64,000 nt of DNA. Origin: Bradyrhizobium forestalis (GTDB lineage: Bacteria; Pseudomonadota; Alphaproteobacteria; Rhizobiales; Xanthobacteraceae). Each line of letters opens with the position of its first letter. Within the stretch, counting starts at the first letter, position 1. Shown here one piece after another: positions 30,517-39,787 of the stretch. The stretch spans positions 1-64,000 of the forward strand of contig NZ_PGVG01000030.1 of assembly GCF_002795245.1 (NCBI RefSeq). The letters are read 5' to 3'. A model generated the notes under the pieces. That model searched no databases. It was not told the DNA's origin and worked only from the letters and a program-made list of their open reading frames with translations. Made by a program: the position numbers and the translations under genes.

Positions 30517-31882
30517 AGCGTTCGCTCAGCAATGCGTAGATGGCGCGTGCGGCCTGGCACTCGCCACCTTCGGGCCGTGCCGGTTTCGCCGACGGCGTCC
30601 AGCCGAAGATGTCGACGTGCAGCCAGCTCCTGGCGTGCTCGACGAAGCGTTGCAGGAATAACGCGCAGGTGATCGAGCCGGCAAACCCGCCCGACGGCGC
30701 ATTGGTGATGGTCGCCGTCTTGGAGTCCAGCCAGGCATCGTAAGGCGGCCATAGCGGCATGCGCCACAACGGATCGTTCTCCTTCACCGCGCAGCGCGCG
30801 ACATCGGCGGCCAGCGTCTCGTCATTGGTGTAAAAGGGCGGTAGATCCGGGCCCAGTGCGACGCGGGCCGCGCCGGTCAGCGTGCCGAGGTCAATCAGCA
30901 GATCCGGCTTCTCCTCGTCGGCCAGCGCCAGCGCGTCGGCGAGCACGAGCCGGCCTTCGGCGTCGGTATTGCCGATCTCCACCGTGATGCCTTTGCGAGA
31001 CGTAAAAATGTCGAGCGGGCGGAAGGCATTGCCCGCGACGGCGTTCTCCACCGCCGGAATCAGCACGCGCAGCCGCACCTTCAGCTTTGCGTGCATCACC
31101 ATGCGCGCGAGCGCCAGCACGTTGGCGGCGCCGCCCATGTCCTTCTTCATGATCAGCATGCCGCTCGACGGTTTCAGGTCGAGCCCGCCGGTGTCGAAAC
31201 ACACGCCCTTGCCCACCAACGTCACCTTGGGGTGATCAGGATCGCCCCAGCCGATGTCGATCAGCCGCGGCGCGCGGCTGGAGGCCATGCCGACCGCGTG
31301 GATCAGCGGGAAGTTCGTCTTCAGATCCTCGCCGATGGTGCAGGCGAAGCTTGCGGCGAACTCGGCGGCGAGCGCTTGCGCGGCTGCGGCGAGCTCCTCC
31401 GGACCCATGTCGTTGGAGGGTGTGTTGATGAGGTCGCGCGCCAGCATTGCGGCATCGGTGATCCGCTCGATGTCGGCCGGGTCGACACCGTCAGGCGGCA
31501 CCAGCCGGACCTCGGGGCGATCAGCCTTGCGGTAGCGGGCGAAGCGATAGCATCCCAGTGCGAAGGCGAGCGCCGCCAGCCGCGCATCGTGCGGCGCATT
31601 GGCGAAGCGATAGGTGCCCGGCGGCAGCAGGCCGGGCAGGGCGCCGGGTCGGAACAGGTCGCGCGATTTGGCGCCCGCGTCTTCGAGACCGAACAGCACC
31701 TGTGCGATCGCGCCGTCGGGCGCGGGCAGTGCCAGATAGCTGCCTGGCTTGGCGGCAAAGGCGCTGGCGCTCGCGAACTGGCGTTGCGCCGGCGGCAGCG
31801 TCTCGGCGACCTGATCCCAGCTCGATTTGGTGACGAAGGTGATCGGGGTGGCGGTGGTTGACGTCTCGAAGACAGAAGGCAT
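30509..31882 (-). CDS. Leucyl aminopeptidase family protein (M17)
   Basis: 457 residues; metal-dependent cytosolic aminopeptidase. Seen directly: VGKGVCFDTGGLDLKPSSGMLIMKKDMGGAA with the metal-binding lysine and aspartate, and the M17 signature NTDAEGRLVLADAL. Length is slightly shorter than E. coli PepA, mostly in the N-terminal domain, as in PepB-like members. Translationally coupled to the NlpC/P60 gene that follows. Confidence 0.92.
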   Translation of the reverse strand: MPSVFETSTTATPITFVTKSSWDQVAETLPPAQRQFASASAFAAKPGSYLALPAPDGAIAQVLFGLEDAGAKSRDLFRPGALPGLLPPGTYRFANAPHDARLAALAFALGCYRFARYRKADRPEVRLVPPDGVDPADIERITDAAMLARDLINTPSNDMGPEELAAAAQALAAEFAASFACTIGEDLKTNFPLIHAVGMASSRAPRLIDIGWGDPDHPKVTLVGKGVCFDTGGLDLKPSSGMLIMKKDMGGAANVLALARMVMHAKLKVRLRVLIPAVENAVAGNAFRPLDIFTSRKGITVEIGNTDAEGRLVLADALALADEEKPDLLIDLGTLTGAARVALGPDLPPFYTNDETLAADVARCAVKENDPLWRMPLWPPYDAWLDSKTATITNAPSGGFAGSITCALFLQRFVEHARSWLHVDIFGWTPSAKPARPEGGECQAARAIYALLSERYA

Positions 31883-32083
31883 TGGCGGGTCCGGATCATC
31901 AGATCAAGCGGGTCATGCGAACGGACGAGACTTCGCAGAGTTTCGTCGCCGCTGCAATCGGCTTTGCCGTCACCGTTCAGCGAGCCGCTACTCGCCGCAA
32001 GGAGGCCATGCTACGTTCCGGGGAGCGGCCGCCAGATGTGGAGATCGCCGGCGACCGACGAGGAAGCGCCGGGAGGAAATGCG

Positions 32084-32287
32084 ATGGAATTCGTGTGGAG
32101 CGTGGTCACATTCATCGGCCAGGCCGTCGAGGTGATTTTTGGCTATGTCGAGCATCACCATTGGATCTTCGCGTTCCTTGCCGGCGGTTACGTCTTCTAT
32201 CTCCACGACCGCTCCATCCATGCGCGGTTCGATGCGCTCGACAAGCGCGTCGACGAGATCCGCAAGCGGCTCGCCATCGAATATTGA
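32084..32287 (+). CDS. Small membrane protein of unknown function (67 residues)
   Basis: A GGGAGGAAA ribosome binding site lies five bases before the ATG at 32084. Residues about 5-42 are hydrophobic (VVTFIGQAVEVIFGYVEHHHWIFAFLAGGYVFYL, with three central histidines, shown here as its key features) and residues 43-67 are an amphipathic charged helix (RFDALDKRVDEIRKRL) that could form a coiled coil. I do not recognise a family. The gene stands alone between the aminopeptidase and the phosphoesterase; the 279 bases after it (32288-32566) show no further gene. Confidence 0.6.
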   Translation: MEFVWSVVTFIGQAVEVIFGYVEHHHWIFAFLAGGYVFYLHDRSIHARFDALDKRVDEIRKRLAIEY

Positions 32288-32566
32288 CCTGGCGAGACGA
32301 AACCGTCCTCGGGCGGATCTCGTATCTCACGCCGAGAACTGCCTTCGCAAGGACACCACCGCAGGGCTTTACTAGCGCTTCGGTTGTGGCATTATTGGCG
32401 AACATTTTAGATTGTGTTGCTCGCTCTGCATGCTCCGAACGCAGACACGCGGCACGTGGTTGATATCTGTCCAGGTTCATTCTTGGCTGATACGTCCTGA
32501 ATCTGTTGGTCGAAGCATTTCTCTCATCGTTTGGGCGGCGCAGCATTTGCAGATGAGCGGCGCAAA

Positions 32567-34072
32567 ATGGATAGATCGTTCGTTATTGCGCAGATTTCCG
32601 ACCTGCATCTGGACGGGGCGGGCCGGCTGCTCCCGGCCATCGAGACACTCACCGCCGCGATTCGCGAGAAGATGGCGGGCGTCACGGATGTCCCTGATCG
32701 CATCCTGCTGATCACGGGGGATCTGGTGGACGACCCGACACCGCGCGCGCTCGACGAGGCGCTCGCCGTCATCGCGTCCTTCCGGCAGACCGGGCTGTTC
32801 ACCGACATTCAGGCCGTTGCCGGCAATCGCGATGTCAAGCGGCCGAGCCAGCGTGCGGGCCGTCACGACGCCTACGATTATCTGCACCTGCCGCGGACCT
32901 CGAAGAGTGTCTATTACCGGCAGGCAGGCCTCGACCTGGTGCTGCTCGACTCCAATCGCGCAAGCCTCATGACGCTCGCGGGCGGCAAGATCGACGAGAG
33001 CACCTACAAGGCGATGGTCGCAGATTCCGCCCGCTTGAGCGCCGAGCTCGCGGGCAGCATGGGTTCTGCGGGGCGTGCCGTTTATGCCGAGCCGGCGGAG
33101 AACCTGGTGCGTGTGCTGGCCCTGCACCATCATCCGCTGCCGCAGGCGACCGGCGAAGGAAAGCGCTTTCTCGGCGTGCCCGACGAACCGCTGATGTATC
33201 TCGCCGCACCCGCGACCTTCCTCGAGGCCGCCACCTCGCTCAACGTCGATCTGGTTCTGCACGGTCATCGCCATGTCGAGGGACTGACCCGCTATTCCAT
33301 CCCCGATCCGCGCGCGACCTCGAGCGAGAGCGGGGAGGCGTTCTGGCGCACGATCTACGTGCTCTCCTGCCCATCCTCGACCGGGCAAGCCGGCGACGCT
33401 GCCGGCTTCAACCTCATCCATTTCGGCCCCGCGTCCCGTGCCGGGCGCACCGAGCACCGTTTCGCGATCACCCGCTATTCGAGGCTGCGCAACGATTCCG
33501 CCTTCGGGCCGCTCGATTCGAACCTGCCGGACGGCGTCATCAGGCTGCCGGCGGGGCGGGACTTTTCCCGTGATCCGGCCGTCCAGTCGGCGATCGAGGT
33601 CGCCTCATCCGGCTCGCTGAAGCGGGATCAGGTCGCGGCGATTACCCGCCGGCTATTCATGCGCCGCAGCTTTTACGATGAAGCGGAGCCGAACTGGGCG
33701 GATGCGCTCAACACCTACGTCGTCTCCTCGCATGCCTGGGCGGAGCTCGAAGGCAAGGTCGCGCGGTCCGGGCCGAGATCTGACATCGACACGCTCGCCA
33801 GGGTGAGAACGCTGCTCGGCCGATTGATCGAGCAATCCGCCGACGTGCTCGGCATCGATCGCGCTCAGCTCGATGAGCTCTGCGGGAGGGGGTTGATCAA
33901 CTGTGACGACTTCCTGCGCCGACTGCCGCGGCTGCCTTGCGAGGGCGTCGACGTTCAGCGGCGGGCGCGGCAGAGGCTGCAATTGCTGCGCGACCTGGAC
34001 GAACAGGTGAAGACGCTCGGCCTCGATCTGGACCTCGGCGGTGAAGCGCCGCCGTGGCAATCGCCGCCGTGA
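32567..34072 (+). CDS. Metallophosphoesterase with an extra C-terminal domain
   Basis: 501 residues. The N-terminal calcineurin-like domain has D12-L-H14 in QISDLHLDG, GDLVDD near 46-51, GNRD at 86-89, HHHP at 187-190 and GHRH at 233-236. The usual GNH(D/E) histidine is arginine; GNRD is also found in LpxH-type enzymes, so this need not inactivate it. Residues about 290-501 form a second domain of unknown function containing repeated Leu-rich helices and the EGVDVQRRARQRL segment. The start at 32567 opens directly on the first catalytic motif. Substrate unknown; it is not close enough in context to be called a lipid A or cyclic-nucleotide enzyme. Confidence 0.78.
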   Translation: MDRSFVIAQISDLHLDGAGRLLPAIETLTAAIREKMAGVTDVPDRILLITGDLVDDPTPRALDEALAVIASFRQTGLFTDIQAVAGNRDVKRPSQRAGRHDAYDYLHLPRTSKSVYYRQAGLDLVLLDSNRASLMTLAGGKIDESTYKAMVADSARLSAELAGSMGSAGRAVYAEPAENLVRVLALHHHPLPQATGEGKRFLGVPDEPLMYLAAPATFLEAATSLNVDLVLHGHRHVEGLTRYSIPDPRATSSESGEAFWRTIYVLSCPSSTGQAGDAAGFNLIHFGPASRAGRTEHRFAITRYSRLRNDSAFGPLDSNLPDGVIRLPAGRDFSRDPAVQSAIEVASSGSLKRDQVAAITRRLFMRRSFYDEAEPNWADALNTYVVSSHAWAELEGKVARSGPRSDIDTLARVRTLLGRLIEQSADVLGIDRAQLDELCGRGLINCDDFLRRLPRLPCEGVDVQRRARQRLQLLRDLDEQVKTLGLDLDLGGEAPPWQSPP

Positions 34073-34170
34073 GAGCAGTAGGCCCGAGACGGGCGTTAAC
34101 CGGCCGTTAGGGTTAACATTCTATTGCTGGCGCGTTCGGCTCGGTCGAGCGGCTCGAGAGTCAAGGCGTC

Positions 34171-34998
34171 ATGCGTCAACGGATCAGTCTTACCCGGCTA
34201 CTTGCCTCCACGTCGCTGGTCGCGACGGTGGCGATGGGTCTCGGCGGCTGCACGGCCATGTCGAAACTCTCCGAAGTGACGGGCTCGGTCGGCCCGCGGG
34301 CGGAGGCGGCTCCCGCCGATCGTGCACTGACCGATCCAGCGCGCGCTGTCGAGGTCTATGGCGAGCGCTACCGCGCCAATCCCCGGGATGCCGACGCCGC
34401 GCTCGCCTATGGACAGGCCTTGCGCGCCAACGGCCAGCGCGCCCAGGCCGCCGCCGTGCTTGAGCAGGCGACCATCGCCAATCCCGGCAACAAGGCGCTG
34501 CTTGCCCAATACGGCCGCGCACTCGCCGACAACGGCAATTTCCAGCAGGCTTACGACGTCCTGTCGAAGGCGCATTCGCCCGACAATCCGGACTGGCGCC
34601 TGCTTTCGGTACAGGGCACCGCGCTGGACCAGATGGGCCGTCATGAGGAGGCGCGATCCTATTACGCGAGCGCGCTGAAGATCGCACCGGGTGATCCCGG
34701 CGTACTCTCCAATCTCGGCCTGTCCTACATGTTGTCGAGAGAGCTGCCGAAGGCCGAAGAGGCGCTGCGGCAGGCCTACGCCTCGCCGCGTGCGAGTGCC
34801 CGGGTGCGGCAGAACCTCGCCTTGGTCGTCGGTCTCCAGGGCCGCTTCGCGGAAGCGGAGACCATCGTGAAGGCGGACCTGCCGCCGGACCAGGCCGCGG
34901 CCAATGTCGCCTATCTCAAGGACATGCTGAGCCGCAGCGATGCCGCGCGCGGCGCGTCGAAGCGGACGCCGGTCGCTTCGCTGAGCCAGCCCGACTGA
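34171..34998 (+). CDS. tadD: TPR lipoprotein, Tad pilus assembly protein TadD-like
   Basis: 275 residues. Lipoprotein signal with lipobox LGGC near residue 28, followed by tetratricopeptide repeats from about residue 55 to 230 (YGQALRANGQRAQAAAVLEQA, YGRALADNGNFQQAYDVLSKA, GTALDQMGRHEEARSYYASAL, LGLSYMLSRELPKAEEALRQA). Its position convergent with tadC and the lipobox plus TPR structure fit TadD, the pilotin-like factor of the Flp pilus secretin. Confidence 0.82.
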   Translation: MRQRISLTRLLASTSLVATVAMGLGGCTAMSKLSEVTGSVGPRAEAAPADRALTDPARAVEVYGERYRANPRDADAALAYGQALRANGQRAQAAAVLEQATIANPGNKALLAQYGRALADNGNFQQAYDVLSKAHSPDNPDWRLLSVQGTALDQMGRHEEARSYYASALKIAPGDPGVLSNLGLSYMLSRELPKAEEALRQAYASPRASARVRQNLALVVGLQGRFAEAETIVKADLPPDQAAANVAYLKDMLSRSDAARGASKRTPVASLSQPD

Positions 34999-35049
34999 TC
35001 AGAGCTGCTCGTCCTGGCGTTGGTGGCGGACCGTGTGGTCCAGCCCGGC

Positions 35050-36024
35050 TCATTGCATCTCGGTGACCTTGATGGCGGTCGGTCCGAGAATGACCACGAA
35101 CAGCACCGGCAGGAAGAACAGGATCATCGGCACCGTGAGCTTCGGCGGCAGAGCGGCCGCCTTCTTCTCGGCCTCGTTCATGCGCATGTCGCGATTCTCC
35201 TGCGCCATGACGCGCAAGGAATGGCCGAGCGGCGTGCCGTAACGTTCCGCCTGCTGCAGCGCCAGACACACCGACTTGACGCCCTCGAGCCCGGTGCGCC
35301 GTGCCAGATTCTCATAGGCGACCTTGCGATCCTGCAAATAGGACAGCTCGGCCGTGGTCAGGGTGAACTCCTCCGACAGGGCGATCGACTGGCTCACGAT
35401 TTCGTTCGCAACCTTCCGGAATGCCATCTCGACCGACATGCCGGATTCGATGCAGATCAGGAGCAGGTCGAGCGCGTCGGGAAAGGCGCGCTTGATCGAG
35501 AGCTGGCGCTTGGAGATCGCATTCCTGAGGAACAACATCGGCGCCTGGAGGCCGAGATAGGCGGCGCCGACGCAGATGCCGATCTTGATCGGCATCGCTT
35601 GCTGCATATGCGCGATCACGAAGACGTAGAGGACCGAGCCGATCAAGAGCACGATCGGAGCGACCATGCGGGCAAACAGGAAGGTGATATAGGGCGCCTG
35701 GCCACGGTAACCTGCCATGATGAGCTTGTCCCGCGCAGCTTCCTGCGCGAGCCATTTGGTCAGATTGAAGTCCTCGACCACCTTGGAGACGAGTTGCTTC
35801 GGCGTCTGGCGCAGCGAGACCTTCTCGTTCTTGTTGAGGCGCTCGCGCTCGCGCTGCCGGATGCGCTCACGCTCGCTCGCCACCGCCTTCATGCGCTTGG
35901 ACAGGCCCTCGCCGGCGAGCAACGGCATCACCAGCGTATAGACCGTGGCGCTCGCAGCGATCGCCGCGAGCAGCATGGTCATGAAACGGGCGTCGTGCAG
36001 TTTCGAGACGAGGAATTCGACCAT
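35050..36024 (-). CDS. tadC: Tad pilus inner-membrane protein TadC (T2SSF family)
   Basis: 324 residues with an N-terminal membrane segment (LLAAIAASATVYTLVMPLL), a charged cytoplasmic stretch, a T2SSF domain (LKRAFPDALDLLLICIESGMSVEMAFRKVA) and C-terminal membrane segments (VPMILFFLPVLFVVILGPTAI). Last gene of the pilus operon, nine bases after tadB. Forms the platform of the pilus machine with TadB. Confidence 0.9.
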   Translation of the reverse strand: MVEFLVSKLHDARFMTMLLAAIAASATVYTLVMPLLAGEGLSKRMKAVASERERIRQRERERLNKNEKVSLRQTPKQLVSKVVEDFNLTKWLAQEAARDKLIMAGYRGQAPYITFLFARMVAPIVLLIGSVLYVFVIAHMQQAMPIKIGICVGAAYLGLQAPMLFLRNAISKRQLSIKRAFPDALDLLLICIESGMSVEMAFRKVANEIVSQSIALSEEFTLTTAELSYLQDRKVAYENLARRTGLEGVKSVCLALQQAERYGTPLGHSLRVMAQENRDMRMNEAEKKAAALPPKLTVPMILFFLPVLFVVILGPTAIKVTEMQ

Positions 36025-36033
36025 ACGGCACCG

Positions 36034-37011
36034 TCAGAAATCGAAGTTGATCATCTTCTTCATCACCATGATGCCGATCGACATCCAGACGACGCAGCCG
36101 ACCAGCATCAGCTGTCCGGTGGGATGAGTCCAAAGCAGCGAGATGTATTGCGGCGTCGTGAGATAGACGAGGAACATCACGATCGGCGGCAGCGATCCGA
36201 TGATGCCGGCCGAGGCCTTGGCCTCCATCGACATCGCCTGGATCTTTTCCTTCATCTTCTTGCGGTCGCGCAGCACCTTGGAGAGGTTGCCGAGCGCTTC
36301 GGAGAGGTTGCCGCCCGACTTCTGCTGGATCGATACCACGATGCCGAAGAAATTGGCCTCCGGCAGCGGCATGCGCTCGTAGAGCCGCGCGCAGGCCTCG
36401 CCAAGGGGCATGCCGATCGCCTGCGTCTCGATAATGGCCAGGAACTCGCTGCGCAGCGGCTCGGGCGAATCGGCGGCCACGACCTTGATCGATTCGAACA
36501 GGGGAAGGCCCGCCTTGATGCCGCGGACGATCACGTCGACCGCGTCGGGCAGCGCAGCCAGGAACTTGGTTTCGCGACGCTTCTTCAGGAAGCCGAGTGC
36601 CCAGCGCGGTAGGCCGAAGCCGCCGGCAAAGGCAAGACCGGCGGCGCCGATCAGGCCGCCGCCGCCGAACAGAGCGGCCGCGAAAAATGCGCCCGCCACG
36701 ATGGCCGACACGATCCAGAATTTCTGAGGCGTCCAGTCGAGCCCCGCCTGTGACAGGCGGACGCTGAGCGGAGCGCTCTTCTCCTGCGCGCGCCGCGCCT
36801 CGAGATCCTTCAGCGTGGACTCGACCTGCTCGCGGCGCGAGCGCTGGGTCTTCTCGGCCTGACGGGCCGTGGGCGCCTCGGCGCGCGCGACCGAGGCGCG
36901 GCGGCTTTCCGCCTTTCGTTCTCCGGACAGCAGCGGATAGAGGAAGACCCAGGCGATGCCACCGACCGCTGCGGTGGCGAGGAAGGCGAGGGCGAGGACC
37001 TGCATGTTCAT
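36034..37011 (-). CDS. tadB: Tad pilus inner-membrane protein TadB (T2SSF family)
   Basis: 325 residues from the ATG at 37011 (MNMQVLALAFLATAAVGG), which opens directly with a membrane segment; a longer frame to 37218 lies inside cpaF and is rejected. Contains a basic linker, two central membrane segments rich in Gly/Ala (residues about 115-150), a T2SSF domain (AALPDAVDVIVRGIKAGLPLFESIKVVA) and two C-terminal membrane segments. Sits between cpaF and tadC. Confidence 0.9.
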   Translation of the reverse strand: MNMQVLALAFLATAAVGGIAWVFLYPLLSGERKAESRRASVARAEAPTARQAEKTQRSRREQVESTLKDLEARRAQEKSAPLSVRLSQAGLDWTPQKFWIVSAIVAGAFFAAALFGGGGLIGAAGLAFAGGFGLPRWALGFLKKRRETKFLAALPDAVDVIVRGIKAGLPLFESIKVVAADSPEPLRSEFLAIIETQAIGMPLGEACARLYERMPLPEANFFGIVVSIQQKSGGNLSEALGNLSKVLRDRKKMKEKIQAMSMEAKASAGIIGSLPPIVMFLVYLTTPQYISLLWTHPTGQLMLVGCVVWMSIGIMVMKKMINFDF

Positions 37012-37027
37012 GGCGGTGCTGACCTGC

Positions 37028-38497
37028 TCACGTCTTCGGCGCGACTTCCGCCGCGTCCAGCGCCGCGGCAAGGCGCTTCTCCTCGCCGTAATAGCGGGCG
37101 CGTTCCCAGAACTTCGGTCGGCCGATGCCGGTCGAGCGGTGCCGGCCGATGATCTTGCCGTTGGCGTCCTCGCCGACCATGTCGTAGAGGAAGATGTCCT
37201 GGGTGATGATGGTGTCACCCTCCATGCCCATCACCTCGGTGATGTGGGTGATGCGACGGGAACCGTCGCGCAGGCGCGCGGCCTGGATAATGACGTCGAT
37301 CGAGGCGCAGATCATCTCGCGGATGGTGCGCGAGGGCAGCGAGAAGCCGCCCATCGTGATCATGGATTCGCAGCGCGACAGCGCCTCGCGCGGGTTGTTG
37401 GCGTGCAGCGTGCCCATCGAGCCGTCGTGGCCGGTGTTCATGGCCTGGAGCAGGTCGAAGGCCTCGGGTCCGCGGACCTCGCCGACGATGATGCGTTCGG
37501 GCCGCATACGCAGGCAGTTGCGCACCAGTTCGCGCATGGTGACCTGGCCCTCGCCCTCGATGTTGGGCGGGCGGGTTTCCAGCCGCACCACGTGGGGCTG
37601 CTGAAGCTGGAGCTCGGCGGCGTCCTCGCAGGTGATGACGCGCTCGTCGTGCTCGATGTAATTGGTGAGGCAGTTGAGCAGGGTGGTCTTGCCCGAGCCG
37701 GTACCGCCGGAAATCAGCACGTTGCAGCGGACGCGGCCGATGATCTGGAGGATCTCGGCGCCTTCCGGCGTGATCGCGCCGAACTTGACGAGCTGATCCA
37801 GCGTCAGCTTGTCCTTCCTGAACTTGCGGATGGTGAGCGCGGGGCCGTCGATCGACAGCGGCGGCACGATGGCATTGACGCGAGAGCCGTCGGCGAGGCG
37901 CGCGTCGCAGATCGGTGAGGATTCGTCGACGCGCCGGCCGACCTGGCTGACGATGCGCTGGCAGATGTTGAGGAGCTGTTGGTTGTCGCGGAAGCGGATG
38001 CCGGTGCGCTGGATCTTGCCCCCGACCTCGATGTAGACGGTGTTGGCGCCATTAACCATGATGTCGGCGATGTCGTCGCGCGACAGCAGCGGTTCGAGCG
38101 GGCCGTAGCCGAGGACGTCGTTGCAGATATCGTCGAGCAGCTCCTCCTGCTCGGCGATCGACATCACGATGTTCTTGATCGCGATGATCTCGTTGACGAT
38201 GTCGCGGATTTCCTCGCGCGCGGACTCCGAATCGAGCTTGGCGAGCTGGGCAAGGTCGATGGCCTCGATCAGTGCGCCGAAGATGGTCGCCTTGACCTCG
38301 TAATAATTATCCGAGCGCCGGCTCTCCATGGCCGGAGGCGGCGGGGCCTTGGCAGGAGCGAGCGGCGGCGAGGTGACGGCCGGCGGAGGCGGGGCGCGCG
38401 ACACCGTCGGCGCCTGAGCCTGGGCAGGCTCGAGCGACACGGCGCCGGGCTTGGGCGCCCGAAAGTCGGTGTCTGTTCCGCTACGCTTACCGAACAC
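37028..38497 (-). CDS. cpaF: Tad pilus ATPase CpaF/TadA
   Basis: 489 residues; hexameric type II/IV secretion ATPase that drives Flp pilus assembly. A Pro-rich N-terminus (about 1-60) is followed by the N-terminal domain and the ATPase core: Walker A GGTGSGKTT at 264-272, Asp box EDAAELQL, RMRPERIIVGEVRGPEA, and the His box region MGTLHANNPREALSRCE. Length and motif order match CpaF. Confidence 0.95.
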   Translation of the reverse strand: MFGKRSGTDTDFRAPKPGAVSLEPAQAQAPTVSRAPPPPAVTSPPLAPAKAPPPPAMESRRSDNYYEVKATIFGALIEAIDLAQLAKLDSESAREEIRDIVNEIIAIKNIVMSIAEQEELLDDICNDVLGYGPLEPLLSRDDIADIMVNGANTVYIEVGGKIQRTGIRFRDNQQLLNICQRIVSQVGRRVDESSPICDARLADGSRVNAIVPPLSIDGPALTIRKFRKDKLTLDQLVKFGAITPEGAEILQIIGRVRCNVLISGGTGSGKTTLLNCLTNYIEHDERVITCEDAAELQLQQPHVVRLETRPPNIEGEGQVTMRELVRNCLRMRPERIIVGEVRGPEAFDLLQAMNTGHDGSMGTLHANNPREALSRCESMITMGGFSLPSRTIREMICASIDVIIQAARLRDGSRRITHITEVMGMEGDTIITQDIFLYDMVGEDANGKIIGRHRSTGIGRPKFWERARYYGEEKRLAAALDAAEVAPKT

Positions 38498-38518
38498 TTA
38501 ACAACTCCATGCGGCGGC

Positions 38519-39787
38519 TTATCTTCCCCGCAACTTCTCAATCAGAGGTGAAAGCAGGGACGACTTTTGTTTCTTGGTCTCGCTGCGGCCGGTCAGGCGC
38601 TGGGCGATCTGCAGGAACATCTCGATCGACTTGTGGTTGGCGGAGATCTCCGCGATCATCTGGCCGTTGTTGGCCGCCGAGCCGAAGATGTGCGGCTCGA
38701 ACGGGATCGAGACGACCGGCTGGCTCTCGATCGCCTTGGCGAACTCCGCGGCGGCAATTTCGGGCCGTTTCGGCACGCCGACCTGGTTCAGGCAGTAGAG
38801 CGGCGGCCGGTCGTTGGGGCGCGCGGCCTTCAACAGATCGAACAGGTTCTTGGTATTGCGCAAATTGGCGAGGTCGGGCGCGGCCACGATCAGGATGTCA
38901 TCCGCTCCGATCAAGGCCCGTTTGGTCCAGCCCGACCACTGATGCGGAACGTCGAGCACGATGCAGGGCATGGTGGAGCGCAGCGTGTCGAACACGGCGT
39001 CGAAAGCATCGGTGCCGAAATCATAGACCCGGTCGAGCGTCGCAGGCGCCGCCAGCAGGCTGAGATGGTCGGTGCATTTCGACAGCAGGCGGTCGATGAA
39101 GGCCGTGTCGACGCGGTCGGGCGAGAACACGGCGTCGGCAATGCCCTGCGGCGGATCCTGGTTGTAGTCGAGCCCGGCGGTGCCGAAGGCGAGGTCGAGG
39201 TCGGCGACGACGGCGTCCATCGCGAGGTCGCGCGCGATCGCCCAGGCGACATTGTGGGAGATGGTGGAAGCCCCGACGCCGCCCTTGGCGCCGACCACGG
39301 CGATGATGCGGCCGACCGCCTTGGCTTCCGGCGCCGAGAACAGGTTGCAGATCGAGCGTACGACGTCGATCGCGCCGACCGGCGCGAGCACGTAATCGCT
39401 GACGCCGCGGCGAACCAGCTCGCGATAGAGCGTGACGTCGTTGATGCGGCCGATCACGACCACGCGGGTGCCGGCGTCGCAGACGGTGGCGAGCTGGTCG
39501 AGCCCGCCCAAGAGATCGCTGCGGCCGTCGCTCTCGAGCACGATCACGTTCGGCGTGGGGGCCGAGCGGTAGGCCTCGATTGCGGCCGCCATGCCGCCCA
39601 TCTGGATCTTCAGATGGGCCTTGCCGAGACGGCGATCCTCGCCGGCCGACTGTACCGCGGCGGCAGTCTCTACGGTCTCGCAGAAGGCCTGGACCGAGAC
39701 GCGCGGCGCGGGCGCGATATGCTCCTCGACCGGCGGAGGAGCTGCTGCCGGCTGCTCTTCTGGTGTCTGGCGCGCGTAGCTGATCAT
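38519..39787 (-). CDS. cpaE: Pilus localisation ATPase CpaE/TadZ
   Basis: 422 residues. An N-terminal receiver-like domain (about 50-150) lacks the usual phospho-acceptor setting, and a MinD/ParA-type ATPase follows with the deviant Walker A VVGAKGGVGAST near residue 166 and VVADLDLAFGTAGLDYNQDP. CpaE/TadZ places the pilus machine at the cell pole. Its start overlaps the cpaD stop by four bases. Confidence 0.92.
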   Translation of the reverse strand: MISYARQTPEEQPAAAPPPVEEHIAPAPRVSVQAFCETVETAAAVQSAGEDRRLGKAHLKIQMGGMAAAIEAYRSAPTPNVIVLESDGRSDLLGGLDQLATVCDAGTRVVVIGRINDVTLYRELVRRGVSDYVLAPVGAIDVVRSICNLFSAPEAKAVGRIIAVVGAKGGVGASTISHNVAWAIARDLAMDAVVADLDLAFGTAGLDYNQDPPQGIADAVFSPDRVDTAFIDRLLSKCTDHLSLLAAPATLDRVYDFGTDAFDAVFDTLRSTMPCIVLDVPHQWSGWTKRALIGADDILIVAAPDLANLRNTKNLFDLLKAARPNDRPPLYCLNQVGVPKRPEIAAAEFAKAIESQPVVSIPFEPHIFGSAANNGQMIAEISANHKSIEMFLQIAQRLTGRSETKKQKSSLLSPLIEKLRGR

